NCBI GenBank assembly: GCA_049999805.1
Contig: JBNGIO010006249.1
Location: 255,589-319,588 of the forward strand
Reading direction: 5' to 3'
Origin: Folioceros fuciformis
Lineage: Eukaryota > Anthocerotophyta > Anthocerotopsida > Anthocerotales
DNA: 64,000 nt
Shown: one piece after another, positions 1 through 12,122 of the stretch
Position numbering within the stretch: the first letter of the stretch is position 1
Layout: every line of letters starts with the position of its first letter
The notes under the pieces: model-generated
The model's input: the letters and a program-made list of their open reading frames with translations, nothing else
Told to the model about the DNA's origin: nothing
Databases searched by the model: none
Made by a program: the position numbers and the translations under genes

Positions 1-2838
1 CTCCTTTTCTTGCTTTGGGCCCATCCAAGTCCCATATTGTGATTGGATAAGTTAGATATCTGTATTATCCATACTATTTAAAGTATTATATATATATATA
101 ATTAAAATTAAAATTTATAGAATTGGATTATAGTGATTGGAAATACCTATTTTCATAAAACAAATACCATGTAACATTTATAGAAAAATAATATTCAACC
201 TTACTCTTCAACTAGGAAGTACCTTAACCTCTAACATTTATAGAGGTAACATTTAGTGAGGTAACATTTCCAGAGGGTGGACCGCACATGCATATTTGAG
301 AGATTCTTAGGTATATTCCCGTATACAGTATGCATTAAAAAAGAAAAGAGAAGTGTGCAGCGGCTGTACGTATCGTATTCCGCAGTGCACACCTAGACAT
401 TGCCTGTGATGAGAAAACCACCTGACGGCCATAGAAGAAGAAAAAGGAATTTATTAGAGTCCACGATTACCATCCCTTCCAGAAACTCGACTTGCCATCT
501 TGCCGTCTGAGTGGCCTTGAGCGTGGTTTGAAGATGACATGAGCGGGGCCACCAGATTCTGTGACTGTTGCGTGGCGCTGCCCTCTTGCGAGTGTGGGCA
601 ATGCAACTTTGGAGCTTATTCCTTGTATAAATCAAGATCCATACCTAGACGAATCGCCCTCCTTCGCAAAAACTCGAGAAACCAATCGAGTTGTGGCAAG
701 TGGTCCCTCGGACAAAACCACAAACCACACAGGCAAGAAAAGGAGGCCACACGACTGCATCATGGACGACAGAGATCGAATAATGTACGGGGAGTCTGAT
801 TCCCATGAACATACTTTGGTGGGCAGCTCTCCACGCTTTTGGCATTTTCGGTGCATGTTGATGCCTTGAGCGTGGTCTGTTTGGGTGCGGTGGCTTGAAG
901 TGGACATGTATGCAAACTGCGGCAGCTGGGAGCAAAGGGGTCACATGGAATGCCAATAGCAGTGCATCTTCAGCAGCGGACGGGGCAGTTTGTACAGCGC
1001 TATGCAGGACGCGATGACATGGGTGCACCCGATTCAGTCACTTTGTGTGGCAGTGCTGGAGGCAGGCACAGCTGTAGAGGTGGGGGCAACCCAGCTTTCG
1101 AGACGGACGTTCGAACGCATGGGCCTCACGTCCTCGTTCATTGGTGTATGCTTGAATCTGTGCAATCGAATGCCCTGCTGCGAACGGCAAGCCGGGTCAT
1201 GCACAAAGCATGCGTCAGCCAAGAAGGACATAAAACAGAACTTGTAGTGTGACAGGGCAACATGCTGAGAGGGTCTGTCGAAAATTGAGTATCTGCATCC
1301 TGTCTGAACGACATCACGCTTCCCGAGCTATTTCCTTCATCCTGCAGGGCCTTGTAGACTTACTCCATGAAAACCCTGTATTGATTTTAGTGACGCGTTC
1401 TGGCTTTGGGACTCTGAAATGTAGCAACACACTATACCCGAGTGCCGCCGACGGTTTGCCCAAAACTTAACACCCCAGGGTGCAGTTCAGAACCTTGCAG
1501 ACACCCATCTGTTCGAAAGCCGGACTTTTGCAGAACAGCTCTGAATCATGTCCTGGTTTTGGAACACGTGTTTTCCCGAAGCATCCTTTCGTACTCATCG
1601 CCCAGAAAAATCTATAGTCTTTATCTCTGCTGAGCTTAGCATTATCGTCATCACCATCACCCCACGGTGGTTGCCTGTAAGAACGTAGTGTCCTTCCCCC
1701 GTCGTCCTAGTTCTGTCCTCTCTACTACAGCTCCTCAGAAAAAGTCTCCAGACGCCAAAACTTTCTACGGATTCAGTTGAAACACTTCCACAGGAAACAC
1801 TTCGGGCAATTGTTCCAATCCTTCGTAAAGGTAGTCCTGTATACAACATTAGAACAAGAAAGAGCCGACTGCTACCACTTCAGCTTGCTCAGGCCATGTC
1901 ACAGGGAAATTGAACTCATAACCTCAAGTTCGGCATCGTTTGGGAAAGCCCCATTCGCATGTGAGGCTGTGAGTTGTTCCTTAACTCAGCGGGAGCTGGC
2001 TGTCAGCTCTAGATCTTCTCGTTAAGAGCTCGGGATTGGACAGCCATGCCAGAGGCCAGGATTGTCTTAGCCAAGGATCCAACTAGACCGTCTAGTTAGA
2101 TAGAGAGCTCTGACTAGTCTTCTTGGCCAGCTTTGGTAACAGGGCACTTGGGATGTGTTTGGCAGAGAGCACGGCAGCAGCAGTGTGATCTTCGTCCCAA
2201 TAATTCCGTTCCCAAAGATGCCACAGGTCTGGCAGTATTCCAAGCTTATGTGTCATGTATCGTCACACGGACCCAGTAGGAACCACAGTGGTGTAGGTCC
2301 TTGTGATGCATCAACCGGCTTCTCCCGTCATTGATCAATCTTCAGAACTAGCCAGGAACTCTTATCACAAGGCTTTCTTGTGATACTAAACGCGTGTCTT
2401 GGGAAATGCAAACCTTACGGTGACTGATTCGCTGATCAGGTCGAAGAATGGCTGCAATGAGGAAGAATACTTTTGTACATCCATGAAAAACCATCCTTGC
2501 TGCTGATGCACAAGCTACAAATACTGATTGCATATTATGTTATGTTAATACTAAACATCAAAGAGCTAATGGCTCGAAACAAAAATTTTGCACAAGTCTG
2601 GAGTTCGATAACACTACAAGAGGCGAGAGATGATGAGCAGTCACGGCCCACACAATAATCAAGGTCTAGCGCTAGCCTCAACGCTTTGGGAGGGAAGCCG
2701 GAAGGGAAAGCTGAAGAGTTGGAATCTTAGATGATGCGAGGGAGAAGAGCTCAGAAGATGACAACAGAGTTGTGGTACCGGTGTGGAGAAAAGACTGAAG
2801 TGGTGATGGATAGAGCGGGAGAATTGGGATGGAGATTG
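1..2838. other. No gene recognised, left flank
   Basis: Positions 1-400 are AT-rich with a short TA run near 90-102. From about 400 to 2,650 the base composition is mixed and only short overlapping open frames occur on both strands, none with a recognisable domain, a convincing splice pattern or a long ATG-initiated frame. The last few hundred bases (about 2,650-2,838) lie downstream of the hydroxylase gene on the minus strand and probably include its 3' untranslated region. Confidence 0.5.
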
Positions 2839-3828
2839 TCAATGATAGACCTCAATCTTGTGGTGACGATCTCTGTATGTGCCGGCCAGAATGTCCCACC
2901 AGGTGAAGTAGAGGGAGCGGTTGTAGCGCGGGTCCAGGTGGTGGATGAAGTGGTGCTTGGGCCGCTGGGCGAAGGGAGTGAGCAAGACACCAAGGGAACC
3001 CGGCCCGTACACCCACAGCGGCAAGTGGTAGCCGCAGTGACCCATGAGGTCCACGCCGTTCACGGCCCACGCCAGGAACAACAGGCGCAGCACGTTGTAC
3101 GAAGCCTGGCGGTAGAGCCAGAACATTAGCGCGGCGTAGAAGGGGGAGAAGGTGAGCGCGACGTCGAACAGGTCGCCGTAAGCAGTGCTGAAGACGGTGA
3201 TATCGCCCTTGGTGGCGTGGTGCCACTGGTGGAAGTTGCGGTAGATGGGCTTGAGCTTGTGCATCACTGAGTGCACCCCCCAGAAGTAGAGGTCGTGCAG
3301 GAACATGACCGCCCACGTGAATATCCAGGCGCTGGCCGCCTCGCTCCAAGAGGGCACGAACTGCGCCTTCTCCAGATACGCCTTCCTGCACCATCACCAC
3401 CATCAGCCAGCCACCCAGGCTCCGATGATCTAGCTGGCTCCATGTATGGAGCTGGAGCGATCCGTGACGACCGTCACGACAGTGCACGTGCTAGCAGCAG
3501 CGTTAACCTACCTGCCCAGCCAGACAAGGGCGGCGATGGGCATTGGCCCCACGGCCACTGCCCAGAAGCTCTCCTTCCTGTAATTCACCATCGTGACGGG
3601 AATGGAGGGCGCCAGCCGCCGGATTGCGCCCCGCCGTTCCAGATACGTCAGCGTGTAGAACCACAGGTGCTCGAAGAGGGCGTGGCCGATAGCGACGGCG
3701 AAACCTCCCAGGACGCCCGCCAGCAGCAACAGGCCCACATTCGCAGCTCTTCCCCACCATTGCTCCACATCGATGTCCTGCTGCCCCGACACCAGGCCCA
3801 GGAGCTTGTGCAAGGTCGCGCCCACCAT
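2839..3828 (-). CDS. Fatty acid hydroxylase / sterol desaturase superfamily membrane protein
   Basis: Two exons, 3828-3512 and 3385-2839, joined across a 126-bp GT-AG intron (3511-3386) at a split Arg codon, give 287 residues. Visible are the three histidine clusters of the di-iron fatty acid hydroxylase superfamily: HDLYFWGVHSVMH, HQWHH and HHFIHH. These bind two irons in membrane oxygenases that hydroxylate or desaturate fatty acids, sterols or sphingoid bases. Several hydrophobic segments (about residues 28-50, 90-105, 118-135 and 165-205) fit an ER membrane protein. The ATG at 3828 is the first in frame. The substrate cannot be told from the sequence. The C-terminal block HHLDPRYNRSLYFTWWD is typical of the short plant and bacterial C-5 desaturase-like group. 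No neighbour is functionally linked. Confidence 0.85.
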
Positions 3829-4387
3829 GCCTCCACCTCCGATATCCGTCTTCCCCTACACTCACTACCGGTGAGCCACGGTGATATGGGCTGCTGTCGA
3901 GGCAATCGCGCCCTGGAGGGATCCGCTTCATTTCAATTGTCATTTCAATTGCGGTAGTGCGGCAGCCGCTGCAGGGTGCAGCGTTCACGGACCACGTGGC
4001 GGGTGCATGGCCGGACTATGTAACCTACTTCAAGTGGAGAGGGAGTTCTATAGCTGCTGTGTGCGTGCCTGGGTGGCCCAGATCTTCTACCCGAACATAG
4101 TGCGCCACATAGTCAGCATTACTTTACGACAGTATGGCATACCAAAGCCGTCACAGAACTTCTCCTTGTGTCCGAAGAGACAAGACACCATACCAGACAA
4201 AAAAAGGGAAAGAACAACGCGCAGCATGGCGTTGCACCGAAGCCGTGCGACACTAGCCACAAAAGGTTGTCACTGACAAGATTGCAAACCAACACACTTA
4301 AATCTCAGTCATGCAAGCTTCATGTTGTTCTCCGCCCATCGTTCACCTTACAACCTTACCATCGCTGTTTCATTGTTTCGGGTTATC

Positions 4388-4669
4388 CATTAGCAGTCTA
4401 CGATCATGATTGCGTTGTTCAAGGTATTGGGTATCAATTACCAGTCTAAGATCATGNNNNNNNNNNNNNNNNNNNNNNNNNNNNNNNNNNNNNNNNNNNN
4501 NNNNNNNNNNNNNNNNNNNNNNNNNNNNNNNNNNNNNNNNNNNNNNNNNNNNNNNNTTGCGTTGTTCAAGGTATTGGGTATCAATTACCAGTCTAAGATC
4601 ATGCTTGCGTTGTTCAAGGTATTGGGTATCAATTACCAGTCTAAGATCATGCTTGCGTTGTTCAAGGTA
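4388..4669. repeat. 48-bp tandem repeat array interrupted by a gap
   Basis: A partial copy is followed by a full copy (from about 4408), a 100-N gap, and then two identical 48-bp units starting at 4557 and 4605 plus the beginning of another at 4653. The unit starts TTGCGTTGTTCAAGG and ends AGATCATGC. Because 48 is a multiple of three, the plus-strand frame stays open through the array as a 16-residue repeat, but there is no sign that it is translated. The true copy number is hidden by the gap. Confidence 0.95.
4457..4556. other. Assembly gap (100 N)
   Basis: Exactly 100 N inside the 48-bp array, the conventional size for a gap of unknown length. Identical repeat units on both sides show that the assembler stopped because of the array. 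Confidence 0.99.
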
Positions 4670-4818
4670 AGCAGCCCACGATGGTCTTTCAATGATTCGG
4701 GTTCGCTACGTAGATTGGAGCAGAATTCCTGGTGGAAAAACCTAGCAATATGTTGCCAATTAAGTCCCTTGGTCTCAAAGGCCACCGAGCAAACACAGAA
4801 AACCCAACAATTCTTAAA

Positions 4819-4872
4819 AAAAACTCCAATATGAAATTCATTTTGAAAAACTCCAATATGAAATTCATTTTG
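4819..4872. repeat. 27-bp tandem duplication
   Basis: Two identical 27-bp units, 4819-4845 and 4846-4872, each beginning with a short A run followed by CTCCAATATG and ending CATTTTG. No function can be inferred. Confidence 0.9.
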
Positions 4873-6259
4873 TAGCAACAACAAAGCAAGGAGGGGTCCA
4901 AAAGCAGGTGGCCTACCTACTTCTAAGCCTGCTTCAAAAGGTGAGGAGGAAAGCACTCACATGGATGGGAAATAGAGGTTGTGGTCATGTAGGCAAGTGA
5001 GGTTGGGTTGCAGACATTGGTTGCAACCTACAGAGTGAGATAGCCCTATGGACACAAGGGTGTTGGTGTATGCTATACAAGATCGACCACTTTTGGAGGT
5101 AGCAAGAAGTAGCGGTTTCTCTACAAGGCTTACATGCTAGATCTACAAGTGAGCAACAAGCAAGTGAACTATGAGCTAAAGAACCCATGGCATATGCACT
5201 CCTTATATGAAGCGTTCGTGCCAATAATGGGAAAGGAGCTTGAAATTTTGTTCCCCATTTGTAATTTGCACATAGTGAGGAAAATGATGTTTGCAAATGG
5301 GGATATACTAGGCCATATTCCATCAATGGCCTTCCAAGAAGCAGAGTGACTTGTAGTATGATGCATACAGAAGTGGCATCATCGTCCTCCACACCAAGGG
5401 TTGATGATGGTGGTAAGTACACGATACTAGAATTGCAATTCGCAAGCACACATGCTCCAGAAGAGCAAAAATTGAAAAACTATTATAGGGGTGAGTTGTT
5501 GTAGGCTTGTGTGAACCTATGTGACTTGAGTTGAGAATTGCCTATGTAGGAGTTAAAAGAGACAAAAGATAAGGCCCACCATTCTAGCTTATAAAGGTAG
5601 AAGGGTGGTGAGGCCAATGTAGAGACAATTGCAAATTTGCAGCAATCACAAAGCGAAATGTTGTACCAATGACAATGACGTGTTGCAATTTCCATGCTGT
5701 GTAAGAGTCGTGTTGTCCTACCACTATTGAAACGTAAGATTAAACTTTTGTAGCTACAATGGGATGAATGCATAATGCTAATGCATTTGTTGCTTTTACT
5801 AAGCTCTTGCGAACAATTGTTCTAAACCCTTTTGTTGTTCCACAATTGCTTAACCTAGTGAGACACATTGCTCGCAAGCAACCGTGTGCAAACCTCAAAA
5901 TCTCTTCTTGCAGGTTTAGCAAGCTGAACGCGGTCTTCTACAGAGATGATCATATGTGAAGCACACCCTATCTTCAATTCCATGAAGCACACTTGCAAGC
6001 TTTCCTAAAGATGTTAGCTTTCCGATGAAGAAAACCTTCCAAGATTGAGGAGTGATGTGAGGTTGTTCCCGTGAGGAGAGTTGTCTATGGTATGAGAGAG
6101 TGGAAAGAGTATGTTGGACATGGACATAATATATATGGCCCCAACTTGAACTATTGTATACTAAATTGAATAGAGGGGAGGGCCAACTAGTTTAGGGCTT
6201 TCATATGGGGTATCTATAGGCATATAATCCTGGATGCTCTTCTTGTTAGTGTACACGTT

Positions 6260-6347
6260 CGGAGATCAATGTCTGCTTTTGGGATCACCCTGAAAGCGTT
6301 TATCGGTGATCAATGTCCACTTTAGGGATCACCTTGAAAGCGTTTAT
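6260..6347. repeat. 44-bp imperfect tandem duplication
   Basis: Two 44-bp units starting at 6260 and 6304 (CGGAGATCAATGTC... and CGGTGATCAATGTC...), differing at several positions and both ending AAAGCGTTTAT. Confidence 0.85.
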
Positions 6348-6570
6348 TTTAGCCACAGTAGTCACTGAAAATTGTGCTGTGTAAAGCTTAGGGTACGAGG
6401 GGGGAGAGCGCATGATCTAGACCAAGTCCAAGATCTCCAAGTCCTTGCCATAGTCCCATGAGTCTCAAGAGCAAGGGGATGAAAGCATGCCCATCTGGCA
6501 AGGGAGAATACTTATGGACTTTGGCTGTGCGAGCATGCATGTCGGGATTGGGGAGTGGTGTTACAAATCA

Positions 6571-6634
6571 TACCTTTTCTTCCAATTACTTGGAATACAT
6601 GCTACCTTTTCTTCCAATTACTTGGAATACATGC
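6571..6634. repeat. 32-bp perfect tandem duplication
   Basis: Two 32-bp units starting at 6571 and 6603, each beginning TACCTTTTCTTCC and ending ATACATGC. Confidence 0.9.
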
Positions 6635-8452
6635 TTTATATAGGAACTACTTCACGTCATATCGCTTGAGATTTTGATCCTAATGTCAGTCAAGGTCAGG
6701 AAGTCGGGCCCCAAAATTCCTGCCCCTTTGAGTACGAAGCACGTTTCCCCATCTCTTGGCCGTGTGATATATGTTCCACTAATCCGAGGACATTGTTATT
6801 TTCTTAAAAAGTATTAGTTACTTCAAGGGCACGAGATTGGTGGTTACTTAAATATTTATAGATATTATATTAGGCAATATTTTGTTTTAAGCATGCAGGA
6901 CAAGAGAACTTTGTACCTCGAATCTTCCAACACACATAACCATAAGTAAATCCAGAAAACATGATTGGAACTTCAATGATTCATTGACAAACATAACTGC
7001 TCTCCCAAAAACTTCCAAGCAAAGCATGATCAACACAAATCCCACATGCCAAGGAACCATCAAACAATGCATAGGTTTTCCACCTGCCCAAAATGCTGCA
7101 AACATGCCGACAACTGAAAAACTTGCAAAGCACAAGCAATACGAAGCTTGCTTTCTATTCCGAAGCCTACTATTCCGCTACTACAGGCTCAACCTTGCCT
7201 ATAGGGCCTAAGACTCAAAAGTACAAGCTGAGAAGCTTGCAAGGTCGAGAAGTCGGAGCAAGCTGAGAGGCCTGCAAGGTTTCTTGACGTCTCACAGTTT
7301 GACTCTAGGCAGCTAGGAGACTTGTAAGACCTTTTAGCCTCTCATAGGCTGGAGGTGTTTGTGGGCTACAAGGTATGTGACACCTTCCACTATGTGAGAG
7401 GAGGTGACCATGGCCGCCGCTAGCCTATGGCCTAGAAAAGGCCTCCGTGCCCTCGTCCAGGAGGGGAGGTCAGTGCTTGCCCTTGCACCCCTCGCGGCGC
7501 ACTGTCGTGTGTAAGTCCTCGTTGCACTCCACCATGGAGTGCTCCCTAAGCAAACGCTGAGAGACATCAGCGAACAGCTTCCACTCACGAGTGATGCTGT
7601 CGTAGACAGCAACGACCGTAAACAACCCAGACTTGAAACCAGCGCGTCGGAGGGTGGGACTTGGCTGTCCAACCTCAAGGACGTGAACCTTGAGGTCGAG
7701 AATCGTCTCTGTTGTTGAGGAGACCGTTCCCGCCAATCCGTCTTAAAAAACCCAACAATTCTCAAGCATGGGCAAAACTTGGAACTTCTTGTTGCAAGGA
7801 TTGGACAGACACACAGGAAGGAGACGGCTCACGCACACGAAGTCGTACAGTGAACACTTGTGAACGTGTGTCTCGTAAGGCTGAGAAACTTCTGGCAGGA
7901 AAGAGAGATAACTTCCAGACCGTTGTGCAGCATGGTGTGTGCCATGATCAAGGAGCGCTCATCTCTAAGCTCGTGTTCTGTCCGTCAGGTGAAGCATAAG
8001 TCGGGGAACATGCCTCCAAGGCCGTGGAGCTTGTCCCAGTAAGACAGCTGGAGGCCTTGAGGGTTTTATCCACACGTGTTTCAATAAGGCGAGTGCCCAA
8101 CCTCGGTCACCTCGCATCTTCACCTCCGGTTCAACTCGGTCATACTGGCAACGCAGAGATGGGCCTGTCCAGAAGAATCACCCTGATCAACTTGATTCCT
8201 TCCGGGATCAGAGTTGCCCGGCAAACGACAAGGCGTCTATCTCTGCGTGGCTTAGGTTCAGGTGTTCACATCGAATGAGCTGAAAGTGACAGCACACTGC
8301 CGGTGAAGGTTTTCAAGGGGTATACCGGAGGTGAAAAGTCACACAACACGGGGGACGAGCTCCCCTCCCTCGAGGTTGTGTTGTGAAAGCACAGACTCTG
8401 GTGCAAAGGCATTGTCCACTGCTTCCAGGCATCAAAACGCAACTACTACTAA

Positions 8453-10390
8453 TCAAAGGCCATGAGCCTCCGGACACACCAAGTCCACTTCAGACGGACG
8501 GTCAGTCCTGGGTGTTGCCAAAGAGCAATAAGCAAACAACTGGAAAGGTGAGTTGTTTAGCGGCCAGGTGACCTCTACAACCGGATTCGACCACCTTCTT
8601 AAGTTTGCGGCGTGAGCGCGGGTGAAATCGATATTGCCTTGAATCCACAGATATGACAGACTAAACAAACTACCCTCCCCAAGGTGGAACATGGGCAGGA
8701 GCGAGTCGGCGATGCAATCACCAGATAGGGGACAGTCCCGGATTTCCAGCTTTTCCAAGCGGCGAAGGCCTCGCTCTCCCACGCCTGGGCCTAGATGCCT
8801 CATCCCCGTTCCAGAGCAGCCGGCGCAACCCAGAAGCAGCCACCTGAGATGACCACCGTAAATACCAATATATTCCAGCCCAATATCGGTAAGCGCACCA
8901 TACCTGTGGGCATAGAAGGCCAGCCGCTTCAAGCTGAGGCAGCCCCGCAAAACATCTTTCACACCATCGTCATAGTTTTCCTCCGAGACCTCTTCTCCTG
9001 CGTGGACGAGTATGAAACGAAAGTCCCTCATTTGCAGGCAATTCCTGCCGATGGCACTGAAAGCCGCGTTTGTCATGTCCTTGGCATAGACAAGGAAATG
9101 CTCAAGTCGCGGGCAGCCTTCCGCCACAGCCAGTATTCCGCGCTGAGTAACCTTGGCCTCAGTATCGTGCACAACGCGTTCAACACGAAGCCTCCTGAGA
9201 TTCCCACAATGGAGTCCAATGGCAACGAGCACAGCGTCCTCGACATCATGAGAGACCTGCCACCACAGCACATTTCAGTGTCAGCAACTGTGCAATAAAC
9301 GGGATATGTGCATCCCCCAGCTCCAGCCTAGACTGCGAATACATGTGCACCTCCACATCTTCAAGATTTCCACACCACGAAAACAGCTCAGCAAAGCCAG
9401 CCGTAGACAGGGCAGGAGTAGCTTTCAAGTCGATCTTCACAAGCCTCGGACCGAAAGCACGAAGGTGGGGAAGATAGGAATCCGGGACGTTATGCAACCC
9501 TGAAAGTGACACCAGGGCCCGTGGCAGAGGCACACTTTGATCCTCCGCGTTATCCTCGTCGGCAAAACAGCCTGTTGCAAGCTCAGTCAGGCCAACTGCC
9601 CGTTGCAGAAAACGGCGCAACGATCTCTGCTGGATGAATGCCGGAACCTTCAAGGACCTGAGGGAGATGGGAAGCCTCTCCAGGTCCTGCACGTCGATGC
9701 TGGAGTCTTCCAAGCAGTCGACATCCAAAACCTCTAACACTCGGTTGTTGAGCGCCAGCTCGTGCAACCACAGGGTTCCTCTATTCCACACCTTGCTCTC
9801 TTGAAGACTCAAAACTCGCAACGACCTGCCGCAGAACCAACCACAGCAGCAAGGGTGAGGCAAAAAACCACTCTCCATCCGACTTCCTACCAACTCCACA
9901 TGCACACACCGCCGTACCGGCATCCCTGCGCGAGAAACTGAAGACCCGTTGTGGAAAAACCATCACACAGCTGCAGCCTCAACTCCTGCAGTCTGCTGAA
10001 CCCCAAAGCAGCCAGGTCCTCGTCGGTAACAAACATCCGCTTGAGGTGCAACGACACGAGATGCGGATACGAATCCTTTATCTCCAGCACCCAGAGGCGG
10101 GCATGACCTCCCCAGTTGGCCACCACGAGGTCATAGTCCGCTGCCCGAGGCCTGCCTCTAATCTTGATGTGAGTCAGGTTCCGGAAGCGTCTGGTGAGGC
10201 GGAACGGCTCCGCTGCATACATATGCTTCACCACGATCTGAGACCTGGTCTCCCCGTCCACCTCATGCCACAGCCGGCTCACACAGGACAGCGCATGCCG
10301 GTCCTGCGTGCTACAAAAGTCAAGGATGCGTTCCATCACCCTCTTGGGGGGCTGGAAAGGCGACCTCACCCTGTTGTTGCGGTCGCCCAT
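8453..10390 (-). CDS. COI1: Coronatine-insensitive 1 (COI1), F-box/LRR jasmonate receptor
   Basis: Three exons, 10390-9918, 9825-9351 and 9256-8453, with 92-bp and 94-bp GT-AG introns, give 583 residues (Arabidopsis COI1: 592, also three exons). COI1 is the F-box subunit of an SCF ubiquitin ligase in the nucleus. It binds a jasmonate together with a JAZ repressor. An N-terminal F-box (about residues 14-55) is followed by leucine-rich repeats to the C-terminus. Residues matching the Arabidopsis ligand contacts Arg85 (in RGRPRAA), Arg348 (RLRVER), Tyr386, Arg409 (DFRF), Tyr444 (AFY), Trp467 (LRW) and Arg496 (LEIRDC) are conserved. The position of Ala384 carries Leu (FLVY), Phe89 is Tyr and Val411 is Ile. 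The start is the first ATG (MGDRNN); the frame is open a little further upstream but without an ATG. TIR1/AFB auxin receptors are the nearest alternative, but the JA-contact set favours COI1. Confidence 0.95.
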
Positions 10391-11740
10391 GGATAACTCC
10401 GCGGCCTGCAACCCGCCCGCACCAATGTCATCCGACGACTTCCATTTGCAAGTAATATTTCATCCCGCCGTCACCTCCGCCAGCCCCGCCTTCCATGCCA
10501 CCCGTCCTCTACAACAAAACACACAGCGCACAGTCATGCATGCGACCCTTCAGCTGCCGGAAGCACGTGTGCAGCCTGCTGCCATGTCCGGGTACGGCCA
10601 TTCCCATGATCCGCAGCTTGCAACACCAGGGGAGGAATCCCCTGACAACCATTGCAAAGCGAGGGGGGAGGCGGAGAAACACCAGGAGCAGCGAGCAGAC
10701 AGATAGCAGAGCAACGTCCGTCGGTCGTCTCGCCCTGCTGCTTCCTGCACATTACCTGGCTGTGGAGCAGGAAATGCGTGAAGGGGATCCGCTCCAACTG
10801 CGGCCGCCGCGAAGCCGCAGCTTCAGGCTTTTCCACCGAAGGACCAGGGTTCCGGGTTCCTGCCCTCATTCCCGCACGACCATAAATGGGTCGACGCCTC
10901 TCACAAATTGCGTCCGTCTGTCGTCAATGCAACGCAAGTGGCCCGTGCCCGGGCCCGGTCCAGCACCACGGCATTTCCGGACACTGATCTTGCCCTTTTC
11001 ACACTCTTGCCCGTCTGTGTCCGGGCCCCCCATCTTCGCTTCCTACCCTGACGAAAATTCCTTCTGTCCGAGTTGGCCCGGTGGAACCTACCACCTACTG
11101 TAGCTGCTTGCTACAGTTCCCCCCTACTGTCCACAACAAAGTTGCCGTCATAAGACGAGGAGCTCGACGGACGGACGGACACAAACGGCTCGAACTACTG
11201 ACGGTTAAAGGGCATTCGCAGTCGAACCTCGATTTCGCCACGTGCCTATTTTTGAAACAACTCCCGATACTGCATAGAACGTGCTACGAATTTCGTGGCT
11301 GTGGGGTGAATAATAGTTTTTTTTAGTTTATATTTATTTTTTATATGCAACCCATAGCATATTCCTTCATGTTATTATCCATAAGTTCATAGCCTTCTTC
11401 TCCTACACTATTCATCATTAGTTATTTATTGTATTATAAGAATTTTGCTGAGATATTTCTTTGTTACTTTATGAGGATCAAAAGGAGGAGATGAATCTTG
11501 TAATATAATATGATGATAATGAAGGGACGTGGATTCGTTTTTTTCATTAGTTCCTTGCCATGTTAGAACGATCATGGAGCACGTTCATGATTCTCACAGC
11601 TATGATGGTCATTGTGATCATAATCTCAAGCGCAGAGCACACAATATCATAACTATGTCTACAAGTGAGCTTATTGTGGAGATTTGTGTTTTTCTTCCTC
11701 TGGAAGATGAGGCAGACACCTTCTTCACCATAATGTCTTG
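10391..11740. other. COI1 upstream region
   Basis: About 1.35 kb between the COI1 start codon and the 3' LTR of the retrotransposon. The first 700 bp are GC-rich and carry several overlapping open frames on both strands without domains; they probably include the COI1 5' leader and promoter. From about 11,300 the sequence turns AT-rich. No gene is supported. Confidence 0.5.
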
Positions 11741-12030
11741 TGGAAATGGAGAGAATGATTCTCATGAAAAAACATCGATCATTATGGCTGATGGCCACAT
11801 ATAGGAAAGTATAAACCGCTATTCGGTTTGGATAGTTTGATGGCCACATATAGGAAAGTATAAACCGCTATTCGGTTTGGGTAGTTTAATTGTTCCTAAC
11901 TACACTAACTGCGATATTTACTATTTACTCTTATGTGTGCTTAAGCAGGGTAAACGAAATGTGCCCTAAAAATGTTGTGCATCGATCCACGGTGTATGTC
12001 AGCAGTACCCGAACGCGCGGTGCGCCAACA
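11741..12030 (-). repeat. 3' LTR of the Copia element
   Basis: On the minus strand it starts TGTTGGCGCACCGCG and ends at a TTTCCA-like terminus. It aligns along its length with 19345-19596 but is longer because of an internal 49-bp tandem duplication at 11790-11887. Many single-base differences from the other LTR indicate an old insertion. Confidence 0.92.
11790..11887. repeat. 49-bp tandem duplication inside the 3' LTR
   Basis: Two units starting at 11790 and 11839 (GATGGCCACATATAGG...) differ by only a base or two. The other LTR has a single copy (19390-19443), so the duplication arose after the element inserted. Confidence 0.92.
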
Positions 12031-12042
12031 CTCCCCCTCACC
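12031..12042 (-). promoter_or_regulatory. Polypurine tract of the Copia element
   Basis: On the minus strand the purine run GGTGAGGGGGAG directly abuts the TG start of the 3' LTR, the expected place for the plus-strand primer of reverse transcription. Confidence 0.85.
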
Positions 12043-12122
12043 GTGGATCCAATCTCGCAAGCCTTGAAATTTGGATGCTGCTAAAGAGAATGTGTGATGG
12101 CTGACAGTCACGGGTGATTGAG

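Larger units (their letters stand above)
3829..8452. other. Repeat-bearing region without a recognised gene
   Basis: About 4.6 kb between the hydroxylase and COI1. It holds a 48-bp tandem array with an assembly gap (4388-4669) and tandem duplications of 27, 44 and 32 bp, listed separately. A minus-strand frame at 7470-7736 encodes about 88 residues of protein-like composition without a start codon or known domain. It could be an exon or a transposon relic. I could not link it to other exons. Confidence 0.5.

Noticed and set aside
3271-3957. 228-residue plus-strand frame
   Set aside because: Antisense shadow of the hydroxylase gene, crossing its intron.
4406-4834. Plus-strand open frame with 16-residue repeats
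   Set aside because: It is open only because the unit length is a multiple of three; it runs through an assembly gap and shows no domain or splice context.
8795-9298. 167-residue plus-strand frame across COI1
   Set aside because: Antisense shadow of COI1 exon 3.
10495-11103. 202-residue GC-rich open frame upstream of COI1
   Set aside because: Low-complexity Arg/Pro/Ser composition, overlapping frames on the other strand and no domain; better explained as promoter or leader DNA.
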